NCBI GenBank assembly: GCA_011037195.1
Contig: JAAEAF010003361.1
Span: 62,001 to 126,000 of the forward strand
Direction: 5' to 3'
DNA from: Triatoma infestans
Lineage: Eukaryota; Arthropoda; Insecta; Hemiptera; Reduviidae
DNA length: 64,000 bases
Below the pieces are notes generated by a model. It was not told the DNA's origin, ran no database searches, and saw only the letters and a list, made by a program, of their open reading frames with translations. Positions within the stretch are counted from its first letter, which is position 1. The number at the start of each line of letters is the position of its first letter. This document shows, piece after piece, positions 1 through 13,892 of the stretch. Position numbers and translations under genes: made by a program.

Positions 1-256
1 CTAATTAAAGGTGCAAACCCACAACCAAAAATATTAAATAAAATAAAAAATAACAATTATAGTAATAAAAATAAATAATAAAACGCCACAACACTCAATT
101 TATTATTTTTTTTATAAAAATTAATTCGATAATTATTTCTAAGCGGCATGAATAATCTGCCAATTTTATTTAAAAATTTCTTTTTAACATTTTGAGCTTT
201 TCCCGGCGAGGCTGACTCAGATATGATGCGAATGGAAGGTTTTGTTTTTTCTTTAA

Positions 257-284
257 TTATTTATTTATTTATTTATTTTTTTTT
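257..284 (-). terminator. Candidate poly(A) signals of Syncrip
   Basis: About 100-125 bases past the stop codon, a tetranucleotide run reads on the minus strand as overlapping AATAAA hexamers. Another AATAAA lies at 104-99 (minus). These fit polyadenylation signals, but the repeat context makes them weak evidence. Confidence 0.35.
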
Positions 285-379
285 AGTTAAAGGCATGATA
301 CTCTGAAACTTTTTTTTTTGTTTAAAACAAAAAAGCACAGTCCATCATACCCTAAACACAAAAAAAAATTTACATAGGC

Positions 380-3300
380 TTAAATACATTTCTGGGACAC
401 TTTTAAACCCACCGGTTGTGGTTGTCTCGCCCTTCCACGGGCGGGAGGTAGAGGTGGCGCATAATCGTAATAGTAATCCTCATAACGATAATAGTCATCA
501 TAATATGGGTCACTGTAGCCGCCTCGATAATCCCCATAACCGTAATAGTCGTAATCATAATCTATAAAAACATATAACAATATAACAAAATACCTAAGGT
601 ATAAAGCCACCGCTAAAAAAATAAAATAAAAAAATTACCATTCAAAAAATGGATTTTCTGAAATAAATTTTGTATTAAAAAAAGAAAGAAAATGAAAAAA
701 TAAATAATCTTTCTGTTTTTTATTATTATTATTATTATTATTTTAATAGGAATAACTGAGTCTACAAGTAAATGCATGCCGGGAAAAGACATTTCTTTTG
801 TTTTAATTTAGATGATATACAGTAGGAAATGATAGGTGTGGAGTCCAAAGAAAAGTATTCTAATAAATAATCTAATAATTTCGTTATTTATCAGTGATAA
901 ATTAATTCAATAATTACTGAAACTCATTTCGCTGTAGTTGTTAATTTTCTGTTTTTGTAATTTGGAGAGATACTCATCGGCTATCATCCTCGCTAAAATG
1001 GCGATCCAACCTCATTCTACTCAATTTGATGGCTTATAAGCGCCGTCATTCGCTATTAATTCTACATCGCAAAGAACAGGCCTTCCACAGACTGGAACGT
1101 AGTTTTTAATACTTTATTTCTTTCCTACATCAGCTAACAATTTTTTTGTCTGCTTTTTAGATGGTCCAGATTTCGGAAGCATCATCATGAAAGCCGAATA
1201 AGTTCTTATAAAAGTTCATATCAATGCCCAAAAATGATCAAAATTTTCTTTTTATGCAATAAGCATTAGCTGAAAACTTTTTTTTGTTCTTTTTTTACAA
1301 TGAGAAACGCAATTATTTGCGGTCCTATATCATCAACATATCAGCATATCATCGAAGATGTTTCTAGTGGTATATAAACAATTATTTCTCCCTCATTAAC
1401 CTCAGCATTGACTACTGTTTCTCCTACATTTAGAACATCCGCGAACAACAATGCTATTCGGAGTTACAGTATTAGCAGTTTTATTTAATATACTCGCAGG
1501 GAAGGGATAGCTAAGTGGTTAGCGTACTACTGGACTCTTCGCGGAGGACCCGGGTTCGAGTCCAGTTGTGCTACCCTTAGATTTTTTCTCCCTAGGAGCC
1601 TCTACAACTCACTGTTCGGTGAGCGACAGTGTTGTCTGCAACGAGATAACACTATCCGGAGCCAGCAGTGCACTGAGAAGGCTCCGAGCGGCAATGACCA
1701 TAGATGCTGACGCGCCTTAAATTAAAAAAAAATATATATATATTCGCAAAACAAACTATAAATAATTGTAGTTAAAAACCGATACAAACAAAAAGTGTAG
1801 AAAATAAAATATTTCAGCCATGTCATGCCAGCTTTAATAAGCGGACCAAAACTAAATGTCAGCTTTTATAAGAGTATTACAGAATTTTATTTTACTCCTA
1901 TTTCAGTAATAATTGTAAGTGATATTCTTTAGTTGATTAAATGTCCTTTTTCTTATTCAACTCTACAACTTATCAACCGAAACGATCTTATCCACCTTCT
2001 ACTGGATTTATTTATAATTAAGTACAGATGAGTAGCCATTTTGGGGCAGTTAAGGGCAGCCATAATCTATTCTTTATCAGACTATAGATTCAAGGATGTC
2101 ATTGGCAATGGGAAATATGAAAATAAATGTTTTATTCGAATGTTTCAGTAAAGCCTATCTTTTTTTTCAAAATTAACTTCGCATGCTTTTTTTAACAAAC
2201 ATACTTTAAAAATATCGATCCTATCTGACTAATGCACATATGAACGTAACCAGTTATTAATACTTTAATGATGTCAGGAATTTAAGATTTTGTCTTAAGG
2301 ATCAACTGTTACAATTCATATTCTTTATTTTTTTAAATAATTAATTAATTTGCAATAAAATATTTCCTAAACTCCTGATTTATGTAAAACGCCAATGCCC
2401 CACTTCACAGTAAGGCGACAAAATAGACATTATTAAGAGACAAAAACATACTTTATAAACCAAACAAATTTATTCAAACGAACGACTATAGGAAATAACA
2501 ATATAAGTATACGACAATAACCCGCACAAATTTTTGAAGTCTGGCCACATCATGCAAACTTAAGAGATCTTAATATTTTGCTTAAGTGCTTTGCCAAATC
2601 AATTAGAGGATTGGGGGGAGGACAATGAACTTGCACATACATAATAGCTCCTAGATTTAGCGAGCTCTCTTCTTGCATCCAGCACACAAAGAAATATGTT
2701 TTTGATTGGGACTAATATTAAGAATAGATAACAAATATGATCCTATTGAACTGATTGTCAGTCGCAGTATGAACAAAGTCCGCATAATGACTTCTGATCT
2801 GAAACGTGTGATGCGTAAATCGGTGTGTAAAGTGTACTCAATTAAAAATAGTGTTAGTACGAAACTGTTGCTTACTGTATTTCTAGTCTCTAACTTGGAT
2901 GGAGATGAGCTAATGTTGGGTGTTATTAAAATAAAATACAAATCTTTTGATGCTTAACTTACACCAGCGAACATTAAAAAGTTTAGGAAAAGCAAGAAAT
3001 CGTATATTATCAATGCATGAGTTTCAGTTATAATTGAACCAATTTATGGACTAGTAGAAGAAGAAATATGAAAGAATGTTTTAAATATACGAATACTTTT
3101 TTGATTATTTAAAAAGTGGTAAGGATTGAATGAGTATAAAAAAAATAAAAAATAAATAAGTAACCCACCACTAATGAGGAAGAAAAAAGATTGCACAAAT
3201 TGTAATGTATGGAGCTCACTTACCTTAAAACCATCTACAATGCTGCATTTACTTTTGGAGAAACATTTCCATTCATTTCAGTTAAATTAGACTCAAAGTA

Positions 3301-6300
3301 TATTTTTAAAATAGTAAAACAATAATAAATATTCAATTTGTTTAGGTAATGAATGGAAGTGTTAGTTATTAATTTTATATATATATATATATTTGTTATT
3401 TTCTTTTTTTTTTTAGTTACGATTACTTTGGAATAACAAAATAATAATTCAGGTAGGAGTAATAAGGTTCTCCTACCTAAATGTATAACTAATTTGCGTG
3501 TGACTACATGCTGTGAAAAGGAAATATAGAGGCGCATCGAGTACCGAGAATTATTAATCGCAGTTACTTGCACGTGCAGTTATACCTTTTGACAGCAAAT
3601 AGTTACGTGTCAAAATTAATTAATTAAAAAAAAGAAAAGTTCCTGACACCAAAATTACTTCCCCCAAAATGATATAAAAAAATATATAAATACTTATTGT
3701 TCATACCTACAAAAAACTTCAATGCGTTTAACTACATAAAAAAAAAAAAAATCAACCCTAATACCAAAAAAAAAAATTAAGGCTTCTCTCTCTGTTTAAT
3801 TACAATAGTCTATTTTTTATTTTTTTTTTTACGCTGTACAAATTTTTTCTGTCATGCAAAACTTTGCAATTTACTGATTTGATTTGGACAAAATTTTGAA
3901 ATATTCCCAACAAAATAAAAATAAATTGGAAACAAAAAATTGTAATCTCCTTTTTCTTCAAGATTTTAAAAATTATTGAATTCTATCTTTATTTTTTTTA
4001 TGGAAGAAATCTATAATTGTGCAATGGCACACAAATGTCCCACACGTGGGATGTTGTTAGATGAAAAGCTAAGCGGATGAGAAACATGCGATCAGACTTT
4101 TTGTTTTTTATTTTTTTATTTTTAATTTTTTTTTTTTATTATTATTATTATGATCTTTACTATGTACAATGATGACTTACCATAGTCACCCCGCCCCATA
4201 GAGCGCATTGTGCTCGAAGAACCCCTGGACAATGGACCTCCTCGTGGACCACACGGACCGCTTCCCATCATACTTGGATGCTGCGGTGAAAACCTTAAAA
4301 AAATAAAAAAAATTATATAATTAGGATTGGTTGGAAAATATTTTCTGCGTATCAAATGACACAGAAGCATAGTCAATTATAATCTCCCCAATAAATTAGT
4401 AGTGCCAATTAGCCTTGAAAAAGGGAAAATCGTTCAGAGATATAGGCGTATGCCAATTTTTTTTTTTTTTTAATCAAATCCGAAAGTTCGTCATCATTAT
4501 CACAATTGTATCTAATGATATGGTTCTAAACCTTGATTTGCCCGAATATCTAAAAAAAAAAAAGACAAAAGTGAGTCACTTCGGCTGTGATACTTGTTAC
4601 ATAAGCCAAATTTATTAGTTATGTGCTATATTAATTCAGATAATTGTTTACAAGCCTATAAACACTAGTGTAATCCAAAATTGAAGCTATATATATTACA
4701 AATTTAAGCAAAGCGTGCGATAAATTCTCTTTAGGACCCATAGCTAGGCAAGTTGTCCACTGAAGGGATGAGCAAGTGATATGGCATTGACGAAGTAAAC
4801 AAAGTGGTAGTTCTAAAAATTTAAATTTAAAATCTTAGGAAAGTGAATATAGCAGCGAGCATCCACGTGGAGAGGGAATGAAATAGTGTTTGGCGAGCGG
4901 TTTGATGTCACATGATCACGCTAACCTGTGACATGATTAGTTTTACATCACGCCATATTAGCCGTTTCATCTTCGGCTCTTTTACCAAGTCCATTTCATC
5001 TTCAATTCTTACTATTAATATATTATTGTCTTACTACTAATTTATCGTCGAATGGAAAGGACGAATTGCCGTTTACTTTGTATTTGCGGCACGACCAAGC
5101 TCAAGACGGCCAGTTAAATGCACTTTTTTTTATTTCCCTACAATATGTGAATCCAATGCATTTTTTCTTGCGTTGAGTTTATTCATCGTTTAAGTTAATC
5201 ATTTGAAGAAGCTCATCTTCATATTCTCAACCGAAGAAAAGTAGCACTCTATGAAATTGTAAGTTAATAATGCAATGTAGCTGTCTGCCATTCGGTGCGC
5301 GTAGCGATACCAAGCCAAGACCTCATCGTACCTGCCTCATCGCCGCTCCATATCTTTCCTATGTCGCAAATCATTTCATAATCATGCATTTTCAAAGAAA
5401 GTAATATTTTTGAGTCATGTGACGCAGTGCAGGGTAATTATTACACTGTAAGCTAATGGAATAATTGATTGAGAGAAATTACAATGAACCAAATAATATA
5501 TACCAAAAGAGGTTCTAATACATTTTTGAAAAATCCTTACCCGCCTCCTCTCAGCTGCATCATTTGCATCATCCGTCGTTCTCTTGCTCTTAAAATTTCT
5601 TCTTTTTTCTTTTTATCAGAAGGAGGTTTTGCCAAAGAAACTTCTATACACGATCCGCCCATATCTTTACCATTTAAGCCGTCCATTGCCTGCAAATATT
5701 AATTCCAAAAAAGCTATACCTGCAGTAAGTTGATGTATTTAAAATAATAAATATAATACTAACTAAAAAACAAAAGATAATAGATACACTAAGAGATAAA
5801 TCTTAATAATATCGAAAACTTACGTTTACTGCATGATCCCTTTCGTCAAAATGGATAAATGCGTAATCTTTAATTTTCTTAACCCTATCAACTTTTCCAT
5901 ATACCTCAAAAGCTTCTTTTAGTTTCTCTTCTGTACAATCTTGTGTAAGGTTTCTAACATACAGCACCTTGACCTAACAGAAATAAAATTTAATAAGTAT
6001 TCTAGAAATTTACAGAAATAAATCCTCAATATTTATGAACCTCAAAATATATAAATTTCAATAAGTATTCAAAATGTATATGAATACAATATGGACTATT
6101 ACATTATAACTAAAAGAAAAAGCACTGATAAACAATTTTTTTCAGAATTGATTTGAAAATTGAGACCGGTCCAAACACACAAATCTATGCAGCAGAATGA
6201 TTTTTCAGCAATTATTCTACAATATGCTTTAATGAAATTGGCCAGTGAAGTAAGCCATGAAAATTGGGCTAAAACAATTCATACATTTGGAGAATCTTTC

Positions 6301-9300
6301 TTATATAAATAAATCTTATATATCTTATATAAAGGATGGGAATGGTGAACATAGTTCAACGACTGAATGCCACAAAAATCCTTCTTGGAGATCTTGGAAG
6401 TATACGCTGTTGAGCGATAGTTTCTGAATCTAGCTCCTCTTGTGGATCGGCCCAGTCAACGATAATATGACATCCCCATGCTTTAATTTTTCGAGTTCCT
6501 AAACCCAACTACCTCTTTATCTGATCTAAATACTTTAAAGTAACTATAAATACTGGGAAGGGGACGAATCGACAACAGTTTGTCGATAATGGTTACAAAA
6601 TGGTTGTCGACAACCACTAGCACTAAGGGTTACAATTAAAATAAATTAATACAAAATTAATCTAAATAAATTTAATTTAACTAACAAAAAATAATTCTTC
6701 AACCTCTTGAAGATTGAAGTGGACAAGAACGAAATTAACATTCTATTGTTATCATTTTATTGTTTTATTTTTTTTTATTTGAATGTTTTAAACATTTGGT
6801 TACTTTCAATTTGTGAATTAAAAGTTATATGTAAAAGTTATTGAAAAAAGATTTCTTGTCACTTAAGAACAAAAAAATTATATATTTATAAAATGCTGTC
6901 GATAATCATATGCAATTGCTAATGTTATTCCTTTTACTTAAAACAATTATCATAGAAAAACTAATTATACAAATGCAAGCAGAACTTTATTTATTCGCTA
7001 ACATCGGGCAATTTATGCAGAGTTAGACTGACTTGAAAAGTCAACAATACACTGACTTAAACTTAAAATTGTGTCTATAATCGCATGATTTATCCCAAGA
7101 TTAAATAAGACAATTCTGAGGATTTGTAGCCATCGGTAACTAAGGAATCATGGAAACCAAGTATATACAAGGGGGGTTTAGAAAAGAGGGATGAAGCGCC
7201 CTTAAAAAGTAACACGTTTCTTAAATAAGCGCAGGTAAGCAGATTATGGTGCCTAGTCTATGGTCAAATAAGGTAAGTATCTTTCAGGAACTATCGGGGT
7301 CCAATGGGCATAGAACCTCTATATGAAGAAGAAAAAAGACAATATTCGAAAGCAACAACATTTGTCTAAAGATATTTTTAAATTAACCAACATAGATAAT
7401 TTTATATTTTAAGCTTACCTTAGCCATAGTTTCTGAATCTGGCTCTTCTTGTGGATCGGCCCAGTCAACGATGATATCACATCCCCATACTTTGATTCTT
7501 CCAGTTCCTAAACGCCTTTTAGCTAAAGAAGCCGCTTTATGTGATTCGTATTCAAGAAAGCAAAATCCACGATTTTTCTTTTTATCATCTGGAGAACTAT
7601 AGATGATTACCTCAGTCAATCCGGCTAAAGTGAAGAAAAATTAAAAAAAAATAAACATTATTTCTTTAACAACCAAACTTGTAAAAGCACATTTTTTTTA
7701 AATTATGCCCTGCCCACCCCTAAACAAGACTCCGTCAAAATGTCCATTTAAGAAAAAGGATGTAAAAAATGAATAGCAGCATTTACAACAAAGCATTAGA
7801 TTAAGAATCATGCTTAACTCGATGACAAGAAAGAAGAAAAACAAATATAAAATGAAAGGGTACAAAAAAGCAACATACGATTATCTATCTGTTAGAAAAA
7901 AAATGAAAGTTTAACAGCCTCCAAAATTGGAAAACTGTTAACGGAAGCTTTAAAAAATCTACTGCCAGACTCCAAGAAGCCACGACTATCTATCCACTCG
8001 GAGGGACTTGTCGGTACAACTAAAAAACAAAAAACCGCAAATCTTTATTTCATTAAAATATTAATTAAATGTTTATTTATTTTTCCTTTTAACTTGAAAC
8101 TGAAAAAGTTAAACATGTTTATCCAATCTGTTTTTATCATTCAAAAAAACGAAGTTTTAATTTTTATAAGAAATCATAATTGAATAAACATGCTTTGATA
8201 ACACAATATGGATTATATAAATGCACATCAATCCACCCCACATGCTGTTTTGACAATTATTAAATAAAAGAAATAAATAAAGAAAACTATGCATAAGTGA
8301 AGAGGGTAAAAGAACCCTTATTTCGCCATGTTAAAAATGTTATGAACAAAACATGGGGAGGCATACCAACAACTTACGTCGAGAATCTTTAAAAAATTCT
8401 TCGAAAACATAGTTTTTCATAAATTTTATATTTCTCCCATATACGTAAAAAAAAAACAGGCTTCGCATGATCTGATTTCTATTTTTGCTTTTTGGATTTT
8501 TTTAAATCAAAATAAGCTCAAGTAACGAAGATCTATGGCCAATAGCAACAGTCAAGAGAAAACGAAGAATACCTGTTACTTTAACTTAATTGGGGTGGGA
8601 AGGTTTGTTTTTTGATAATTTTTTTTTTTTTTTAAATTAAAACCCAAACAAAAATAAGAGTAAAAAAAATTATAACATTCAGCAAGGAGGGCTAAACGTA
8701 TAGCCGTCAATGCTGTAGTGGTTATGTGTACTCAATTTTCAGCAACTTTACCTGTTAATTTACCAAATTCGTCCAAGATCTCCTCTTTGCCTTTAGACTT
8801 TGGTATGTTCCCCACGAAAAGTCGTAGATTCGGTACACTAATGTTAACTTTCAGGTGCTTGCCGGGTTTGATTTCGTGATTATCGAGCTGTGGATTTAGA
8901 AAAAAAGAAACATGCCAAAATGTCAAAATTATAAAAATATATATTTTCATTTATTTATTAAGATTTTGTTTTCTAAATTTGGTAAAACAAAAAACAAGAT
9001 TAACGGTAGATTTTTTTTTATTTCAAAAATTAAATAAATAAATCATCTAAAAGGCAATACTTTTAGCATGCCAAATAAATGGTGCTTTTTATAAATTTAG
9101 CAATAACCGTTAAACTAGTACATTCCTTGAAAAAACACACACCTAGAATTGTTAAAGTAAGATAACTTGTAAGAAACAACTAAACTACAATTATTTTCAA
9201 AAATACAGCTCTTAATGCGAAATTTTCCTTAACAAAAATGATTTTATTTTAATACATGAAGAGTACTTTGTAAATTTTGGAAAATAACTTAAAAAATTTG

Positions 9301-12300
9301 AGCTCCAGTCCCGTTCTTGCTCCGTGGAGCAAAGAGGAGACCCAGAAATCTCAGAAATTTATAAAAATTGGCACCAATTTTCTTACCTTGAGTCCTATGC
9401 CTCCACCAGAAATCAAATATTAAAAAGAAATACAAAACTAATTATTAAATAAAAACCCCAAACGAAACTTAAGCTATTAATAACAAAATAGTGCCTAAAA
9501 GTTATAAACGTTTCGTGATATAGTACGGAATAAACAAATTCATAGAAAATTTTTTATAAATTTTATGTTTAACCGTAAATATAAAAAATAAATAAATAAA
9601 TAAACCAAAATTCCCTCCACACACAAGCATGCACAGTTGCTATAACTACAATGGATGGCTGGAACTGAATTAAACCTTTATTACTAAAATAAAAAGGTAT
9701 ACATTCAGAATGGCCATCCAAATTAAAATAACAAAAATAAAAAATTAACGAAAAAATATGATGGGTACACATAACAATTGTTCTGTTTATAATTATTAAC
9801 ATTAAGAATAAACAATGATATAATTAAGTATTATGCTAAATGAAAAAATGCAGGAGGCAAACAAAATTAACGTGTAACATTTAATAAAAACAAGAAAATT
9901 CCCAATTATGGCTATGTACCCTAACACAGAAGGAGTGCCATAATAAAATCTGCACTAAGAATTATACTTCAGTTAGTTATCAAATGAAAAAATTTACTAC
10001 ACATACAATTTACTACAATAAATAATGTTATTGTTATATACTGCGAATATCAACATTCTCTCAATTCTAGCAACTACCAAATTGATTCATTCCTTTAAAC
10101 AAAACACATACTAGAATCTGTTAGAAGCTTAAATTTATAATGTATATTTATTATTTTATCAGTTTAAGCTGTGGTTTTTCGCTTTTCTCAAACTTAAGCT
10201 TTTCCAATTGAATTTTTGAATTTTCTAACTTTTTTTATTTTCATTTTGTAAAAGGAATAAGCATATTCTTTGAATATAAAACATAATTTATAGATTTTAA
10301 ATTATAAAACAGAAATGAGCATATAGGTGTTGATGCCCTTTAGACTGGACATATTGTAGAAAGAAATTTTTTTATTAATAATAATAATAATAATAATAAT
10401 AATGAAGAAAACTGGAGATAGTAAAAAAAATGGACAAATCAAGATTTTAGCGAATTAACCAGGAATTTCCTACTATGCTGCATAAGAATCCTAAACCCAC
10501 GTAAACCTAATCCCACAACAGTGTTCTAAGGCCTGAGGTTTGTAGCTCTTGGGCATAAGGATGTGGGTAGAAGTATGGGACCCGATGACTTTCATAGGCT
10601 GTTCCCTAAACTGGTTGAATAGTACAAGTTTTATAAGGAAATGAATGGAAAAATTTGGACAAAACTATGATTAAGGTCAGAAAAGACATCGTACTTATTA
10701 TATTACATTAAGTAACAAAATGCACAAAAATAGTTGAACATGATGGATAGATAAAACCCCTTCAAGAAAAGTGTGAACATCTTTCCTTTAACTGTGATTG
10801 AAAAAGACACTTTATTATTTTAATATTTTGAAACAAAAGAAAATGCAGCTTAAAGAAATGAAATACAACAAGAGTGAAAATAGCTGCTTTGTCGACAACT
10901 GGGCCTACCAGGGGTCAAAACTGTTTAAAATTGTATGCGACATGAATTGAAAAAAAAAAAAAAATGTAATATACAAAAATCTAAATTTTTCAATGTAGAC
11001 AAATCTGAGTGAACAGTTATCTTTTATGGCGGGCATTAAGTTAACTCTGCATCTCCAACGCATGAATAAACCAATCAATAAATTTTTGGCACCACTTTTT
11101 AATCAGATTTGTACTTACATCTTTTGTTGCTTGAAAAGCTTCTTCTTTATTTGTATAAGTTATAAAAGCGTAACCCCTATTTGTTCCAGTCATTGGGTCC
11201 ATCATGAGCCTTAAATCCCAAATTTTCCCACTTTTTTCAAATAATAAAATCAATTCATCTTCATACATATCTTTAGGAATTTTACCACAAAACACCTAGA
11301 AGTCAAAAAGAAACAAAAGTTTTTAAACTTATTTCAGGTAAAGAAGAAAAGATTAAGGATTAATAGTATTAAATACTCACTTCACATCCAGGCCCTGGAG
11401 GAGGACCTTCCCAATTTGGAGGTGGCCCACCATACTTTCGTTGACCTGTAGTAACATCTAATGTGTATCCAGTCCTTTCCAGTATTGCCTATTAAAATTA
11501 GTACTCATTAAAGATGGACACCAATAAAATATAAATCTGTCACTACAGTAACACAAACTACGGTAAAAGTCGAGAATTGCTCCCCATTTTTTTTTTTTTT
11601 TATATCCACGGCCTAAACTTTGAGTTTTGCTTCGCTATTAAAAATTATTTGCATTTCATACTTAATTAGAATTACACACGAAATGCAAAATAATGTTAAA
11701 AAACGGAAATACCATAAAAGAATTTTGTTCTAAATCTGTCAATCGAGGTCATATATTTTCTAATCTAAAGCTCCGTCCCCGCGCTTCCATTTTCCTATCC
11801 CACGAAACTACCGATCTTTTCCGGGGGGCTCCGCCAGTGCCCTCACTGAAGCACGTTCGAGAAATCATTGTTCTATATGGAATCTAACTTTTTTCATAAA
11901 AAAACTTTTCAGATAGATATTAATTAAAAATTTACTTACATTAAAACGGCGTCTCCTCAGGATTATAAATTAGTATGATCACGGATTAGTATATATTCTA
12001 ATTTATTTTCCGAATAGATATTGACATGACAGTGTTAATAAAATAAGTAGAATGCGCTATGGGGATAAGGATGCAGCCCAAACAAACTGCAAACACTAAA
12101 ATTAATTATCTTTTCCTTACTTTAATTTTATCTTCATCTGGTCCTTTCGCTGGCGTGGAGGCTGGAGTTGTGTTGCCAGCAGAGCCAGGGCCTGTCCCGC
12201 CACCACGACTTTTTTGTCTATATGTTTTCATCACACCACATAAATATGCCGATTTATTTGAAACATGTTCCAAATTAGATTCTAAAAATTGTGTGAGAAC

Positions 12301-12650
12301 ATTGATGGCGCCTTCGACTGGAAATTCTTTTAGAGCATCTAGGGCACGATCATCTAACTCCACATGAGCTAGTTTTCCTTAGAAAAAAAAAACAACTTTG
12401 ATTTACTCTTCGTAATCACAACTGAAATAATGAGAACAGCTAAATGTGGAATAATATTTGTACCTGATCTATAAATTTCATCTAATTTTAATGCTACTGA
12501 TTCTTCAAGTCCATACTGAATAAGTTTAGGGTAGTCTGCAGATTTTTCAACCGCTTTTCCTTCTTCAATTTTGTCATCAATTTTTTCATCGTTATCTTCC
12601 TTTTCCGAAACATCATTTTTTGTCGTTACTTCCCCGTTACCTTCAGCCAT
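380..12650 (-). CDS. Syncrip: Syncrip / hnRNP R-Q-like RNA-binding protein, complete, 10 coding exons
   Basis: Exons (minus strand, 5' to 3'): 12650-12464, 12377-12121, 11488-11381, 11295-11119, 8887-8752, 7624-7419, 5973-5824, 5689-5541, 4293-4181, 561-380. The lengths sum to 1665 nt, giving 554 aa plus TAA, and every junction is GT-AG and in phase. Residues 1-60 are acidic. About 35-125 is the helical N-terminal unit typical of hnRNP R/Q ([20 protein letters not shown]). A linker ends in [22 protein letters not shown]1 is about 183-261, with RNP motifs VFCGKIP and GYAFITY. RRM2 is about 263-345 ([16 protein letters not shown]). RRM3 is about 358-430 (VLYVRNL, DYAFIHF). The tail is RG/Tyr/Asp-rich and ends KVSQKCI. 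The family binds mRNA and acts in splicing, transport and translation; that role is inferred. The start sits in a strong GCCATGG context. The tail is shorter than in vertebrate homologues. The family is certain; the exact orthologue (Drosophila Syp) is very likely. Confidence 0.96.
562..4180 (-). other. Last Syncrip intron (3.6 kb), no other gene seen
   Basis: Apart from the SINE at 1499-1737, this intron shows only AT-rich sequence with poly-A/T runs and a TA microsatellite near 3378. Short open frames here (for example 2706-2957) have no recognisable domain and are taken as chance. Confidence 0.7.
1499..1737 (+). mobile_element. tRNA-derived SINE (family 1), near-complete copy
   Basis: The head carries an exact RNA polymerase III A box (TAGCTAAGTGG) and B box (GGTTCGAGTCC) in a tRNA-like layout. 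It is followed by a unique body (CTACAACTCACTG..., GCAGTGCACTGAGAAGGC) and a 3' end TGACGCGCCTTAAATT plus poly-A. The flanks ATATACTCGCA (1488-1498) and ATATATTCGCA (1738-1748) match at 10 of 11 bases and look like the target duplication. This is the best reference copy of the family in the window. It lies in the last Syncrip intron, antisense to the gene. Confidence 0.88.
6412..6503 (-). pseudogene. Decayed partial duplicate of Syncrip exon 6 (RRM2 second half)
   Basis: This intronic segment is about 89% identical to 7419-7511, the 3' half of the real RRM2 exon. Read on the minus strand it gives an RRM2-like stretch containing [20 protein letters not shown], against [20 protein letters not shown] in the real exon. 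It has an in-frame TAG five codons upstream of the matching part. At the exon's 3' edge the real GCTAAG|GTAAGC is replaced by GCTCAACAGCG, so there is no donor. The first half of the exon is missing. It lies in the intron just downstream of the source exon, in the same orientation. It reads as a dead tandem exon duplication. Confidence 0.88.
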
Positions 12651-13223
12651 GGCTGAAATTCATTAATAATTATTAAAACTAAACATAATAAGTTTAAACT
12701 TCATAGTGCACAGAAATTCATAAAATTAGGTTCACAGATGGTTAGAAAGAATAAGATCACACTATTAGGCAACTTGTGACCCAAAACTGAACATCAACTT
12801 TCGACCCAAAAACCAATATTTAACACTAATAATTTTCTAAAGTAATATTAAATAATTATAACCTATTGAAAAATCACAATTCCGTTCAAATAGTGAGAAA
12901 CTTGTAAAATCTATTCCTTCGGTTTCTAGTGACATTCTTACATCCCATTCAAGTTCATGAAATTATAGGTTAAGAAGAACTAATGTTGCATATGTACAAT
13001 GATATAAAAACAATCGAGCATCGAACACCGTAAATCAACATAACAAAAGTATCCAATTAAATTAGGAAAAAACATACCGTAAATTATTTACTCTTATACT
13101 TTTTCAGAACCGGCCGGCTTTATAACTCATGGCATAAAAATTGCATTAGAACTTCACTGCACTTTTCAGTTAAATCCAACACCGTACAAGATCAATTTTA
13201 CGAAAAAAAAATGTGTACTTACA
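12648..13223 (-). other. Likely 5'UTR intron and noncoding first exon edge of Syncrip
   Basis: On the minus strand a pyrimidine-poor but usable acceptor (ATTTCAG) ends two bases before the ATG. A consensus donor GTAAGT lies at about 13222-13217. The simplest model is a 5'UTR exon ending near 13223, spliced directly to the start-codon exon. No transcript data are available, so the first exon boundary and transcription start are inferred. Confidence 0.4.
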
Positions 13224-13892
13224 TGTAAAATTTTAGGCCATAAAATGCACTTTGAATTCAAAAAACTAACATTAATTTTAATGGAATTTAATAAAATGAT
13301 ATCCTCCAAAAATGAAATGGCGGCCGAACTCAACGTGATCGCATATTTCCCTACAGAACGACGCGCAAAAATAATCTCGAACCCAAAGGGTGGCGGCCAT
13401 TTGTGAACAAGTTATTTTATGTAATTCCATTGGCCTGCTTTGTACACATTGCAAAATAGGATAAAACCTTCGGTAACCAGTTTGCAATTTGAAAGTGATA
13501 AGAAGCACTCAGAAATCAAAATTATTAAACAGGGGGAAATAATAAATTCTTTTAAAAACCTTATTCCAGGCCGTTTATTATTGAACTTTAAATTCATGGA
13601 TTGACGGTGCTAAGCAAGAACCATTGTAAATTTGATATTCAAAATTACATGCAATACTTATTGAAAAGCTTGCTTCAAGCTTATTACAGCATTAAAGCTT
13701 TCTTCAAGCTGTAACTGTAACCTTTCTGTAACCTCAATACGTAACTCCCTTCTAGCAGTTGGTATGACTGAACTACTTGTTAGCGTCAAAAGTAGGCGTG
13801 TACTTGTAAATAAAACAGTGAAGTAATGGAATTATTATTAAACTCTTTTTTTTAATCTATTAAAGACAGTGATAAATTTAACCATCTAAAAT
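13224..13892. promoter_or_regulatory. Head-to-head intergenic spacer, candidate bidirectional promoter
   Basis: The two coding starts face away from each other and are 1.24 kb apart (12650 minus, 13893 plus). This stretch holds a locally GC-richer patch around 13315-13405, with GGCGGCC-type motifs on both sides, in otherwise AT-rich DNA. I see no convincing TATA box placed for either gene. The promoter role rests on gene layout only. Confidence 0.4.

Noticed and set aside
1499..1575. tRNA gene
   Set aside because: The A and B boxes are tRNA-like, but the cloverleaf is imperfect and the sequence runs into a SINE body and poly-A tail. It is a SINE head.
2657..2957. Overlapping frames on both strands in the last Syncrip intron
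   Set aside because: Both strands are open over the same bases with no domain or splice signals.
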